A stretch of DNA of 64,000 bases from Phoebastria nigripes (Eukaryota > Chordata > Aves > Procellariiformes > Diomedeidae). A program made the translations under genes and the position numbers. Location of the stretch: assembly GCA_035582835.1 (NCBI GenBank), contig JAYKAV010000112.1, positions 3,936,391 through 4,000,390 on the forward strand. The letters are read 5' to 3'. Shown one piece after another: positions 27,870 to 40,870 of the stretch (its first letter is position 1; every line of letters begins with the position of its first letter). The notes under the pieces were generated by a model. The model was not told where the DNA came from, did no database searches, and saw nothing but the letters and a program-made list of their open reading frames with translations.

Positions 27870-28010
27870 TAGAGGTCTACCTTGTAAAGGCAGGAGCTGT
27901 GCAGGTATAACCGCCATGCCTAAAAGTCTTCACTGGTTCCCAGACTGCTTCCACTGTCAGGTGAGGCCCTCAGCCCTGATCTACAAAGCTACAGCCAGAG
28001 CAGGACACAC
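27870..28010 (+). repeat. Possible L2/CR1-like LINE remnant (end of reverse transcriptase)
   Basis: The frame through 27916-28001 translates to SLHWFPDCFHCQ...ALIYKA. This resembles the C-terminal reverse transcriptase motif of L2/CR1-clade LINEs (SLHWLPVxxRIxFKxLxLxYKAL), and the DNA (aaaagtcttcactggttccc) looks like the matching L2 region. It is a scrap of about 30 residues with no remaining function. The similarity is short and could be chance. Confidence 0.35.
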
Positions 28011-31000
28011 TGTCACCGGCGACTTCAGCTTCACCTGCTAGCAGTCCTGGAGAGGGAGGCTCCTTGGACACCAGGCAGCTCTCACAGACCAGGCTGAAGC
28101 ACACCCTGGGTGAGGAGGGGGAATTTGTGTTACAGGGACTCCAGTTTGCAGTAAGTGTCTTAAGGAAGCTAGATCAATTTTGAGTCTGGATGCTTTTGTG
28201 GAATGCTTCTCCTCAACAACTTATTTCCACCATGACAACGATGACAGTTAAAAGAAAAAGTCCATAACTGGACCAGCAGACCCCACTTGAAGAGCGGGAG
28301 AACAGAAGAGAAGAAAAATACTTTAAGCTCACAAGAGGTATTACATTAATTTGTAATTAATCTGAAAAGCACTTTGGCACAGATTCAGCACAGAATGAGC
28401 TTTGGTACACCCTATGTTAGCAGAGCACTTCATATCATGTTTAAATCAACCCCTGCTCAGGATGGAATTTCGTTACGTATTCTGGCAAACTAGTACAAGG
28501 ACGGACAGACAAACACATACAAGCTCATGTGCAAACACAGCCTTTTCAACACAGCCTATGTATAGCTATTTTCTATAACATCTTTTTCAGAATATGCAAA
28601 ATCCAGGCCAGGAAGTGACATCGTCCATGGGCTTTAAGATTTTTCAAAATGGACTTGGCTTTGANGTGCTCAGGCACTGGTAAAAAGATAAGTAAATATA
28701 ACTTTGTAAACAAAAGCTAGAAAAATGAAGTGGTACTCAAAGCAGCTCTGAAAAACACACACCACCACTTACGGCTTCTGCACTTGAAAAGAGCGCATAT
28801 GGTCAGGAAGTCACTTTGCAGAACCTAATTACACATTTTTAGTGAAATCTCTGTGAGGTCGCGGAGGCAGCAAGGGGTGGGAGGCTCGGGCGGGAGCGCT
28901 CACTGCACTCTAATTAATGCATTTGTTCCTTTCTCCGCAAAGAACATGACAGGTAGAGACATAATGAAAGGAGATGAGGATAAGTTTGGGATATTGAGAA
29001 ATGCCTCAGCAAGCCAGCTGGTTTCTTTCTCCAGTAACCAATTAAGGGGTTGCAGCCCGGGGTGGTGGGCCACTCAGTTACGGTGGGAAAGGTAGGGGGT
29101 GAGGGGTTACTTATCTGCAATGGAAAATAGACAGAAAGTTTTCTAGAGGGCATCAATATCCAACATCTGCCAATTTCAATGTGACTGCGTGTCCAAATCT
29201 CCTACACAGCTTATCAGAAAGCCTGACCTGTTTTATCTGGGCGCTGCTCACTGCATTGGTTCAGTAGGCTACTGGGGCGGGGTGGCCATGTGGGGCACTG
29301 CAGAGGGACCCTGTGGGAGTCCTGCTCATTCCAGCATGTCAAAGGGCCAGGAGATGCTCCTGGTCAAAAGTACCTGGGGTTTGGGATGGGAGGCCATCTT
29401 GACCTTGCTCAAAGGGAATGGTCAAGTTGAGACTTGCAGCTTCACTGTTTTGTCTGTCTGTCTTTTTTCCTGATTTGTTGTTGCTGGAAAGTCAAGTCCC
29501 AAGCAAGGATTATCTTCAGCCCCAGCCAGAGTCCAGGGGATAGCAGGAAGACATCTAGTTTCCCCTCTGGGAAGTAACATCCAAGTAACATCAAGTTTCA
29601 AGTGTGAGGGTAGTGCCAGGGCCCAGGTCAAAGATTTTTGGGTTTGATAGAGCTGGAGGAGAAGGAGCTGCTGGGGAAGGAGATGTCGATGGTGCGGTGT
29701 CTGGGGGAGGCGGTCTTTGACAGCCAGTTGGGAATCAGTTGCAACTTTTAATGACTGGAGCCAGTCTGAGACCCTTCCAGCGTAGCCCTACTTAGGAGGA
29801 TATCTATTTTCTTCCAGGGTGAAGACACGGCTCCAGCCAGGAATTATCCATCACATCTGCTGGTGCACACGAAAGAAGCAGCAGGCATCACGCCTTGCAT
29901 TTTACTTTAACCTCTGATACATTTCACATTCCTTGGCCTAATGAATTCTTTCCTTCCCCCCTGCAAATTACTTATTGAGGCGTGAAACTCTCAAAAAATG
30001 TCTCTGTGGTTTTGTTTTGTGATTAGANAGATTCCCTTTTGGCACATAAATCAAAAGACAAGAGAAGAGGCCCTGAAGATTTTCAGGAGAGGTTATGAAA
30101 ATGAGGGGCAAAACCCTCCTCGTGTCCCTCTGGTGGTCTAAGCAACTATACAAGATATGGTCTTCATGATAATTTTGATAATTAGAACCAAAAAAAAAAA
30201 TTGAGAGAGAAAGGAAAAATATTGATAGTAATTAAATCATTAACACTAATGCTTTAGGAGAGAACATGCCAATGGTTTGCAAGCCTGGGGCACAAATATA
30301 TGTATGTTGCAACTGTCATTTAAATAAATTCAGAAGTCACCATCTTCGCAATTTGTGAAAGATCTCATGAATGTGTTAATCTGATCAAGTATATTGTTCC
30401 ATTTTAATGCTAGTCAGCATCTCAGTCAGAATACTGTGTTTATTACAAACTTTTGTGATTTCTGCTCATTATGTAGGAAAGGAACTTCAGTAGTGGAAAA
30501 ATACTTTGATTTTAGCTGAAGAGGAACCCCACAAAGCAAAGAGTTGTGATGAAATATGAAAATCAGATAACTAAGTGCTCATTTGAGTTTATGCCACCAC
30601 AATGTTTCATCTGAATGAGACTGGTTTTGGGAAATTATCTTATTTTTTAATGCACAATATTGACATTTTATTTTCTTTCCCATAAATGCATAGTGACCTT
30701 TCAAGAACTGGACATTAGTTTCAGTATTACCAGAAACCCAGAAAGAAAATAGATATTATTCTAAGTAGCAGTATGCTAGAAGGCTCTCAGACTGGCTCCA
30801 GATGTTTAAAGTCACAACTGATGTGCTGATATAGGAGAAGAAAAGTATTGCTTCAAGTTGTAGAAAAACAAAACAAAACCTTCCTGGAGGCACAACACTG
30901 TGCAAGACCTTTAACTCTTGTTCCCAGCAAAATGAGAGAGAACGCCAGGTGGGAATCTGCCGTTCCTATCCAGACTGTGCCCTTATGTTACTGGGATTAT

Positions 31001-32677
31001 TTCAGCTACGAGTGCTCACGTACATAATATGACTTAAGCTCCAGTAAGACAAATGTACCTTCAGTTTCTGGCTGTCTTTGGTTGCTTTCTAAAAGAGAAA
31101 TGCAAGGAAAAATATGCCTGGTAAGAAGTACGGAGAATTCATAAGAAACAGATGAACACGTTTCCTTCCTTAAAAAAAAAAGAAAAAAAAAAGGGAAACT
31201 AATGTTGTTGCTATTACCTTGGTTACTTGCACATAACAGATGGCCAGTTATATTTGCTACTTACCTACAGCCAAAACAGGTATTTCAAATAGCTTTGTTT
31301 ACTAATCCTAAATATAGGGGTAGCTGTTTTTATACAGTAGTAATTTTTAATTAATTAGATTCTGATTGCTGAAATTATTTTTCACTTTAGTGCTATAACT
31401 GATGCAAATGTTTCACTTTAGAAAAGCTCATGCATTTATATTATCTGAAAAGTGTAGTATTCATTCGTGTTTTATACGAAATAAAGTCAAAAGCTTATGG
31501 ATTGAGGTAAACAACTAGATCAAGAGGATATTTTATAAATGCTGTAATAGAGCTTTCAGCAGGCTTGTAAGACCTCTGCAAGCACTGCTTGCAGCATCTA
31601 AAATTCACTCTGAATATATGACGTTTAAGTTGTAAAAACCCCTCAACAAACAGTTTGTGCAAGTTCTGCTACACAGAAACATGTAGGAAAACATGATTAT
31701 ATAGAATACCGTCAAATCTAATTAAAAACAGAGGGAGAAGGCCAGTAAAATCAGGCTGGTGAAATATTAATGTACTTAATGCTGGAATGAAGCATATATA
31801 TCAATGTGAGATTTAATTCCAGAGTGTAGAATTTAAATGCCTGAAAAACGGACCCAGTCTATAGAAATAGAATTAGCAATTCCAATAAAAAATAGNTGCT
31901 CTGCAGGAAAAGTTTTCTGTCCTTGGCTTGAATCCATCTAGGCCGGTCTACACCGCTTTCCAAAACCATTTAAACCGGCTAAATGCCCTGCTAAATTCCC
32001 ATTACACTGACGGTCTCATTAGAAATGAAGGCAGTCCTCTCTGAGTGATGCAGCCATCGCTCTCTCTTATGAGCAGAAGGTGAAGTAAGGTTTCCTCTGC
32101 AGCAGCTGCCCCGGTGAGCGACTGTGTGTGCCCCGGTGATGTTTTCCCCCTTTAAAGAAAGGGAGAACAAAAGCAATTGAATCATACCCTGAATTTGCTA
32201 ACTCCTTGGCAGGGTGGCAAGCAAGCGCCCCACAGTCCACAGCGCTTCCCGAGAATGATGTTTGGGCAGAAGGGCCCAGAGTACCTCCTTAAGGATGGGA
32301 GAAAGTCTTCAGAAAAGCGGGGAAACAACCCGTCTGAGCCCACTCCCCGAGCAAGGAAGCCACCTAAAAATGCATGAATACTCAGAGAGAGGGAAGAGTG
32401 ATGAGCGACCTACTGGCAGCTCAGACCTAAGCACCCGCCTAAGTAGTCCAATCACTCTGAGGACTTACCAAAGTTCCATGGCTAATCATGCTCTGTGTGA
32501 CAGGAGGGAACACATTTGGGGAATAAAAGTTTTGAATGCGCCGCTCGCAATTTTCCAATCCATTTCTTGCCTCCCTGCCCCTGCTCCCCCCAGGCTCTCC
32601 GGGTGTGATTAGCAGTTATTTACTAACTCTCTCCCTCTGATTTCCTAGCAATTGCTGATGCTGCCATCTACAAAATA

Positions 32678-32699
32678 TTCATTTCAAATGTGAAATGAA
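32678..32699. repeat. Perfect 9-bp inverted repeat with 4-base loop
   Basis: ttcatttca at 32678-32686 and tgaaatgaa at 32691-32699 are exact reverse complements separated by aatg. It lies in a motif-rich stretch (32430-32700) with two CCAAT boxes and several TAAT/ATTA-type sites. Confidence 0.7.
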
Positions 32700-33603
32700 A
32701 TAAGAGTGCATGAACTGCACTACCGCCTTGTGTGTCAGCTGTTGTGGCAGAAATCTTGGGGAATTTAATGCCAGACAGAACTGCCACTGACAAGTCTCCC
32801 TGCTGAAGGTGGATCTGATTTTTGTACTCGGTGGTTATTTCCTTACAAATAGCCTCTTTCTGCCTAATCCACAGCATTATAAGCATCTGTCCTCACACTG
32901 GAGTCATCATCCCACACATTTTTATTCTCGCACTCCCTTGCAGATGACTGCAGTCATCTGTATAACGCTGGCCGTTCATTTAGCAACGTTCATACCCGAG
33001 GCTGCGGTGGTGTTTATCCCTATCTCGCTGCTCGGGCAAGGGAAATGAGATCGTTTAGGCTAGAGGTTCTCAAACTTTGCTGCGCCAAAATGAGAAGTGT
33101 CTTGTATCTTCAAAGCGACGGGGAAGGCGGCAGCTCCGTGTCCCTGTGTGATCCCCCNGGCCCTGCCCTGCCTGCCAGAGGCTCACGCCGTCTCTCTGTG
33201 CCGGGGCATCCTGCTGGCGCTGACTCCCGGCTGCCCGCTCACCTCCATCTCTCAAGCGTTTTCAGAGTTGCAGCTTCCCAGGGTACAGTCCCCACTTAAA
33301 AACGGAGTCAGGAGGATATTCCTCGTTCTGGGATATACAACTTGGTGTTGGTTTCTTTCAAGCCTCCTTTGTTTAAGTGAGGCTGAATTATTAAATTATT
33401 CAAACTATTTGATAACCTGCTCCATCCTCACTGTTTCTTTCTCTGTCATCCTGCACAAACTTTTACCATCGGTGAATATAATTTCCTACCACGTCCTAGT
33501 TGCCAGCTCCTCACAGAATGAAATCAGCTTTGGTTGATAAGAACTTACATTTCTTTCCTTGAAAGTAAAACATTGAGCGCAAATAATTATGCTCTTATCC
33601 TTC

Positions 33604-33642
33604 GGTTCCTTAGTGGTACTAAAGGAACCCTGTTTGGGTTCC
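33604..33642. repeat. Nested inverted repeats sharing an arm
   Basis: Arm A (ggttccttagt, 33604-33614) pairs with arm A' (actaaaggaacc, 33618-33629) apart from one bulged base. A' overlaps ggaaccc (33624-33630), which pairs perfectly with gggttcc (33636-33642) across a 5-base loop. The middle arm can therefore fold with either neighbour. Confidence 0.7.
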
Positions 33643-34894
33643 CTCAAACTTTGTGCGCAGTAGGAGGTGCCAGGCCACCTGTCCTTAAAACTTAAACTTT
33701 CTTCCTTGGTGTTTTGGCACATTGCACAGCATTAGCTGTCTCCTGGGGTTTACCCCACATTTCAGGGTACATCACAAATGACCCTCAGATTTTGCTAGCC
33801 AGTGGCCTTCATGGCTATATGGCAGCATGGAAGATCTGAGGCTTACAGATACTTGTATCTAGGGCAACTGATTTTAAGTAATTTATTGTCTCTGTTCAGC
33901 TTCCTACCTGTCTACTGGGCACCCTGCTTTTTCTCATACAAAAAAATATTTATTGACTCTAATATTACTAACAGCTTTAATATTTCCAGCTAATAAGGGG
34001 CTACTGCTAGAATTTCTCTATTGTTGTTGTTCTTTATATACCTTAAGAAAACCCTTATTCTCATTGTCCTTGAACTTTCCTCTGGTATCCTCTACTCCTT
34101 TTATCCATCTTCAGTATTTTATAATTTCTCTTTTAGATTGATTGTTATCTTCTCCTTTCATGTTACATGTATTTTATATTTCATCTCTATTGCACAGATT
34201 GCTTTTTCATTTCTACTTGCGACTTTTACTTCACTACTGAATCTGAGCTAGCTTTCAGCAAAGTTGGGTTTTTCCTTGATTGTGGAAATGCAGCCTTTTG
34301 CTAACCTAACAAGCTCTGCTTAAAAAATTCCACACTTCCTTGTTTCTAGGTTTTTCTACTCCATCAATCTCTGGTCAACAATTTCTTCCACTTTGGGACA
34401 CCAGCCTTTCCTTGTTGGGACTGTTCTTTATTTGTCTAGCTTGGACATAATAAAATCATGATCTAGTTCCCAGGCAACCATGTGCTTCCCATACAGTGAC
34501 CGATCTATCTTTATTCAAAGCAGGAGTGAGTATGTCTGGTGAAATGTCGTCAGTGCTAGAAAAGTGCCACAAAGACCATCCACAACCTTTATTTTAATGT
34601 CATGGCCAGCTGCGCTGGACCCCTAGTGATAACTTCAAAACTAAGACCTCTGGTATCCACCTGATGAATGTGCCTTTGCTTTACAGATCGGTGCCGATGC
34701 AGCAGCTCCGTCCCCTCCTGTAACTGGAGTTGATATTCAATGATACTCTGGCTCTGGGATAAAGAAAAAGATTATTTGATATCCCCAGCTGGAGTTTTCA
34801 TGTCAATAAAGGCTAGAGGAGGGGAGGAACAGGCTAATTTGGTCCCTCCCAATGGCACATGGCTGACAGGCAGATACAGAGAAGCTATTGCAGA

Positions 34895-34912
34895 ATATAT
34901 ATATATATATAT
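34895..34912. repeat. (AT)9 microsatellite
   Basis: Nine perfect AT dinucleotides. Confidence 0.95.
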
Positions 34913-35565
34913 GGCACTGAGCGGCAGGACAGGAACATAATGGAACTGTATCTCCTCCATAACCTCCCGAGCTCCAGCCAGTAGAAGCACGGCTGCGAAA
35001 GACACACCAGGACCCCCAAAGTTTTCAGCATTTCCTTTTAAATACTTTTCCTAGCCATTTCCTGGAAAGCCCCTATGTATTTTACTCAGTCCTGTCTGCA
35101 ATACTTACAGCTTCATTTAGTTTTAATATAGTTATAAATGGGCTGTAGCGGCCTGCTTCTTTTAATAACTAAGTAAATGAAACCCTGTCTGTAATAATAA
35201 ATGAACCATCCGTCTGGGAGGCCTCCAGTAAAAATTTCAACAGGTATTTATTGCTCCTTTATGTAAACAGTACTCTGGACAATACAAGTGATTATACTCT
35301 CTGTCAGCCCTGTCAGGAAGGAGACAGTATAGTTTTGGATGAGGTTCCATAGCGTACACACAGAATTTACAGGTTTATTTGACTAGATGGAGAAAAAATG
35401 ATTAAAACAAGCAAATAAACAGACAAGAACCCAGTTGGCTACTGNGAAAGGGAGCATACCATTTCATTTAAAGATACGGGCTGCGAGGACAAAATATAGA
35501 AAATTGACAGGTCTGTGGTGCAACAGACTCCTCACAACCCCAGATGCTTCACAGACACCCCCTAA

Positions 35566-35578
35566 CCCCCCCCCCCCC
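35566..35578 (+). repeat. Poly-C run of 13
   Basis: Uninterrupted C13 followed by AG; long C runs are uncommon and prone to sequencing error. Confidence 0.9.
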
Positions 35579-37128
35579 AGAAGAGGAAGGAGTTTCACTG
35601 TAAAATCAACACTGTATAGAGACTTTAAAATATATTGTGCCCTTGTAGGTTCTTGTGGTACAGAAGAGCGGTGCCTCAGAAGAATCCCCAACCAGAGCAC
35701 AAGGGGCGGCAAACCACACTATCCATCCCCGGGGGTCATCCCTTTCACTTGCGGACACTGTTGCTCACACACTGGAAAGGGCAATAGCACGACGCTTTTG
35801 CAGTAATGAAATTTTAATTAAAAAAAATCTCATTGGCAAAATCATCTTCATACCACTATTATATTCTGGCTCCTAATTAGATACCATTACATTCCGCTAT
35901 TGTTGAAATAATACAATGTGAGAATATATTGTCAAGTAAGTAATTCAGTGTGTGGCAAGAAGGGAAAAAAAAAAAAGAAACAAGGGGCAGAAAGACCTGA
36001 AAGCTCATGTATGGCCAGGTTGATGTGCCATCACTTGATGCTGAGGAGTGAGCTGTAGAGTTCTGTGCGTTAACTATGTAGGGGCTGCTGTGATTTTTAT
36101 CAAAATTTCCAGCCCTCAAATTTCTGCAGGAATGGGCTTAAACCTCTCCCATGAGCAGGCTTCTCAACGCCTTTCATTTGCAGCCAAGCTAGGCATAGGG
36201 AAAACCACATTTTTTTCCTTACGAGGCAGACTACAAAAGGAAACCAAAGCTCTCGGCCAAAACGCTAGGCAGCATCCTGCCCCATGGGGCGAATGGATCG
36301 CTGCTCGTTATGGAGACCTGCACCCTGTGTGCTCAGCTCAGAGAAAGGGGTAGCGCTGCTCCCGAAGGGGCTACCTCCATAGCCAGGGTGTTTCCAACAT
36401 TTTTACTAAGCTCACCACGCTAACAAACTTATTAGGAGATCTTGCATTAGTGATAGTATTCTTTTTTCTCCTCTCTGTTTTTGTTGTGATCACAAGATGC
36501 TGAAAGGGGAGAAGATAATCCCAACGGGGCAGACATCTCCGAATTGATAGCAGTCCCACCAAAATACAGGAGGAGTTGTCAGGTTTTCCTGCAGATGGGC
36601 TGAGGGAGGGAAGGGGCTGCTCAGGCAGCGCCAGGGCTGGGGGCACAGGCGCTGCAGGGACAGGGGAGCTGGAGGCAGGCGCTGGCACCTGGGGCGAGCA
36701 CGTGGCCGTGAACTTCACTGCTGGGGGGAGAAAAACATGTGCAATCTGCAGTGGTCAGATAGTTCCTTTGCTTCACACGGAGCTGCACTGAACGGGTGGT
36801 TGCTCACATGGGATCCCGTTAATTCAAATTGCATTTTGCAGCTCCGGTCGAGCTGTGCGCTTGGGTTGTCCTTGGGCTTCCTGGCACAGACCCTCAGCTG
36901 CCCTGGGGTCTGATGGCACCAAGCACTTCTGGCCTGCTCATTTCACTTCAAGATAACCCCTTCTAGGAGTCAAAATGGGAAACTCCTCTTCCTTAGAAAT
37001 AATCTCCTTTGGACATTGCAACAGCAGAAATAATCAACTGAGGGCTGCTCCTTCAGAGAGGGGAAGGGCTTTACTCCCAGCATTCAGATCCTGCATGTAC
37101 TGTGCAGAAATACACCACCTGGACTGCA

Positions 37129-37158
37129 ATATATATATATTTAAAAAAAAAAAAAAAA
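37129..37158 (+). repeat. (AT)6 followed by A16
   Basis: Six AT units, TT, then 16 As. I see no retrotransposon body upstream. Confidence 0.9.
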
Positions 37159-39739
37159 GTGTGTATTTTTTNTTTAAAAACACTTTTTGGACAAAATTAT
37201 GAAGTTAGCTCTCAAATAGTAAATCACACTATATCTCCTTTCTAATGTCTCTTTTTAAATATACACAGGGGAACAACTCTCGTAACTCACTCGACACACA
37301 CTATCTTATGAGTTATAGGTCAGTCTTCTACGCACAGAGTGTGTGTTGCACTTCTACACACCGTTATGAATTTTCCATCCCTCATCAGTCATATCGTGTC
37401 AGAATATCTATTACAAACCCCTGTTTGCAAGAAGAGCTTCTATTTTCCCCTTTCATTTTATCACTGCTCTTAAATTTTCTCCCGGACACCAGCTTGGCAT
37501 GCTGGCAGTACCATGCTGGCAGTTTCTGAGAAAAAGTCATATTCAAAAATCATATGTCAGGGCCGTAATGTCACTTCCAAAGAAATATCCTTTTTTAACT
37601 AATAGGAGTAGTGTATAAAAATGAATTAGACACAATTGTATTCTGATTGCCAAATTCTACCACCCAGCTGCTAACTACCGCAACCATCTTGTAAAAAATA
37701 GTAATCTGGAAGTCTAAATGATGTCTGATAATGCTTTCTGCCGTGCTAAATCTTTGGAAGTGTTGAGTCATCTTGAGAAAAATGTCGACAATCATTTTTC
37801 ACAAAGGCTCGAGCGTGGACGAGGCTCTCACTAGAGTCTTGTGTGAGGGATTTAGAGCTGAGGGGAATTTTCTGACAAATAGTTCAGCCATTAAGAACAG
37901 TGTGAGGACTAACCAAAATGCTTGGCAATTGCTAGATTTGAGAAATGCTTTTCCCTAAATAACTAAAAAAGTTTAATTTCTATGTTAGATGATTAATTTC
38001 AACATTTCTGAAATGCTATGCTTTCATTTTCTTCTTTCAAAAACATTATTTCGAAATATGCTTGTATCTAGTGCTGTAATAAGGCTGCCCAAGCACTTTC
38101 TGGAGTGAGGCAAGCTAAATGAAACGATTAGCCCTGAACGTATTTTTTTCATTTTGCTGAGAAAATGAATGCAACTATTTTTTTTTCGGTTGACCCATAT
38201 GATTTTTTGTCGTATCAAACAAAATATCAATTACCCATGCTGATTCAGAAGCTCATTTAATTCAGTTTGCAAAGTACTGAAACTAGCCTTGGTTTGAGTT
38301 TCACCTGCATCCACAAAACATCCTGGCTTCTTTCACTTTTTTCCCACTCATTGGCTGTTAATGGAAGCTTTCTGTGAAATCTTTTTGTCTGTCATCAGCC
38401 ATCAGACTGCCATCCATAGGAGCAAACTTTTATACCATAGCAGTGTTGTAAGCAAGTGTTGGTATGAACCAAGCATGCAGGAAATGGATTCTCAGATTGT
38501 TACATGACTGAAATTCAAGTATTTGGTTTTTTTGTTTGTTTGGTTTTTTTACAAAATCAGATTGGAATTAAGACCACTTGCTCAAATCTGCTCCATTATA
38601 CAACTGGTTGGTTGGCTGGTTTGTATGTTTGAAATTTATGATTATCTGATACTGAGTTCCCAGGAACTGAATTCTACATAGTCTCCTACAGGATCTACCT
38701 ACGGCCTCCACTTTTGAAAAAATGGCATTAAGTATCATTTAACTTGTTATTATTTGATGTCAAATCGAGTCCAATCAAAACAATCAATATTATTTCAGAA
38801 GTACTTTTGGGTTTGGAAATAAAATATGCAGGGCTTAATATTGACAGAGCTGTGGGTAATTATCTGTTTGATATTTAAGTAAGAATAAACCCTACAGATA
38901 ATAACGTAGTCGTTTAGTACAACTGCAAATAATTTGTAAGCAAATATTGTGTCTATATTATGCAATATATATTTAAAAAGTCATATATACGAGGGATGAG
39001 ACTTGATTTCTAAAGAATTCAATTTAGTAGTAACAATGTTAATGGTCAAAAGTGGATCTCCTAAACTTAATATATTGGGTTAGTTTCATCATTAGTGTCA
39101 CTCTAGTAAAACCAGTTTCATCAGCAATTAACTTAGCCCACTATATTACTTCAAGGCAAATGATTTTTTACTGGTAAGAGAAAATACTTCAGATGCACAT
39201 AGTTTTATCAGGCACTAAATATTTCATCAGATGGCTGATGAAAATACTGAATAAAATAGGCAAAAATGTAGGAGACTGACAAGAAAGACCTTTGAAATAT
39301 GTAAATAACTTTCCAGAAGGTCTATAAACCTTTAGACTATCTCCAGCAGAATCTTTACTAGTCTAAAGAAATCATTCTGTGTTTTTCAGTGTACTATTAT
39401 CCTCACACTAACAGCGGAAAAGTTTTTACTGTTCAAAAGATGCAGCAAACAGCCCTCACTACATATTTTTATAAATGTCTCGTGCTTGAAGTCTATGTGC
39501 AATTTAAAGCTGTGTCAGGGAAGAATCAGGAGTGAACGAAAGGTCTGCCAGAATTTTCTTACTGATACTTTCTCCAACTCTTCCTTCTAGCTGAACACCA
39601 AAGCACAAGGACTTACTCTCCTTATTACCAGGATCATTAACTAGTGTGAAATAGGACCCATCCTACCAAGACAGGTACCGATTTACTATCAGGCTGTATT
39701 CAGTCACACTATTTTCTAGTGAGAGATCTCTGCGTAGGT

Positions 39740-39905
39740 ACATTTCCCAACACCCTGTGAGGTCAAAAGTAAATAAACCTGTGATTATTCTCATTCAATT
39801 GGAAAGAGGAAATCGAGGCAAAAAGATTCACTGTTTTTTTCCAAAGTCACACTATTCAATCAGATCCAGAACTGGGGAAGGAAACTCCAGGTCCCGACTG
39901 GGAAC
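39740..39905 (-). repeat. MIR-type SINE, reverse orientation
   Basis: The plus strand reads as the reverse complement of MIR: caccctgtgaggt, then gattattctcattcaattgg, gaggaaatcgaggcaaaaag, ccaaagtcacac, and finally gatccagaactggg with ccaggtcccgactgg. All segments occur in the expected reverse order with old substitutions and small indels. Confidence 0.75.
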
Positions 39906-40679
39906 ACATCAGCATTGCCTCAGATGTACCTGTGACCCAACGCCTTATGCTGTTCAGCCTCTACTTCACCTTCGGAGCCTGCGCTAGGAGGAAATTTTAA
40001 GTGAAAGAAGGCTGAAGACAAGGTGGGAAGGTGAAGAGGTGCCGAAACAGTATCTTTCTATGTACAACAGTATCTCTTCTATCAGAGCACAGCAGAACTA
40101 CTGGAGCAGAATATGTCAGCATTTAAGAGTCTGTAATTCTCTGGCAAATACGCATTCCCGCCTGAAATGGGGCAAGCGGGTTTTACGTAAAGAACGCACT
40201 TATTCATCTGTAAAATGTTACAAATAAAAAATAAAATTGGACCAGACGATTTGAATTTCTTCCAGAAGAACCTGTAACATTTGACCTATTTCGGTATTTT
40301 AAATCAAAATTTGATTATTTTAAGCTACATGTGAGAGATCATTCATTCCTAACAAGGATTTGTTATATTGCTTGTTTAGAGTAGGATTAAATAAACTTTT
40401 GTCACGCTGGCACTGTTAACTCTTCACGTTCTTTACTGCTACACTCATGTAGTTATTAACTCCTAACAGTCTTTGGTTTGGGCTGTAATTGCTCCTTCCA
40501 TTTGTTCTCGTGAGATCTGAAACTGCACTCACAAGTGCCCTTTAAATACTTGTTTTTTGGTGGAGCTTTTCCCCCATCCTTGTAAAAGTCATGACAATTC
40601 ACTGCTAATTATTGTCACGAGATATTAAAAAATACATTTCAGCAGATGTAAGAAGCAGCAGCAGATAGATGTCTTCTGC

Positions 40680-40870
40680 ACCCCTGCTTGGGACCACTGG
40701 GGCTGTGCGTGGGATGCCAACCGCAGCTGGGGTGATGGCGCCCAAGTGCCTCCGCCGCCGGCACGGCGCTCCATGCAGGGACCAGTCTGCCCCCGGTTCA
40801 GCAGGGGGTACGGCTCTGCGACACCCAAAATCAGCCAAAGCCAAGCGCCGTGCTGAGGGGCATCCTTCAT
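40680..40870. promoter_or_regulatory. Small GC/CpG cluster with a CTCF-like motif
   Basis: About 13 CpGs in 190 bp at about 63% G+C, including tccgccgccggcacggcgct. TCAGCAGGGGGTAC near 40798-40811 matches the CTCF core at about 11 of 14 positions. GC-rich DNA continues to about 41200 with fewer CpGs. Confidence 0.35.

Noticed and set aside
36003..36066. Minus-strand text SSDGTSTW, compared with the AFF3 segment SPDSGTSNTS
   Set aside because: No splice donor follows, and the flanking residues do not match.
36371..36718. Minus-strand frame with a Pro/Ala-rich start, considered as an AFF3 exon
   Set aside because: The Pro/Ala text arises from GC-rich DNA, does not match AFF3, and the position does not fit the expected exon order.
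36600..36720. G-rich stretch considered as a G-quadruplex or minisatellite
   Set aside because: G runs are separated by long loops and repeat units are too degenerate.
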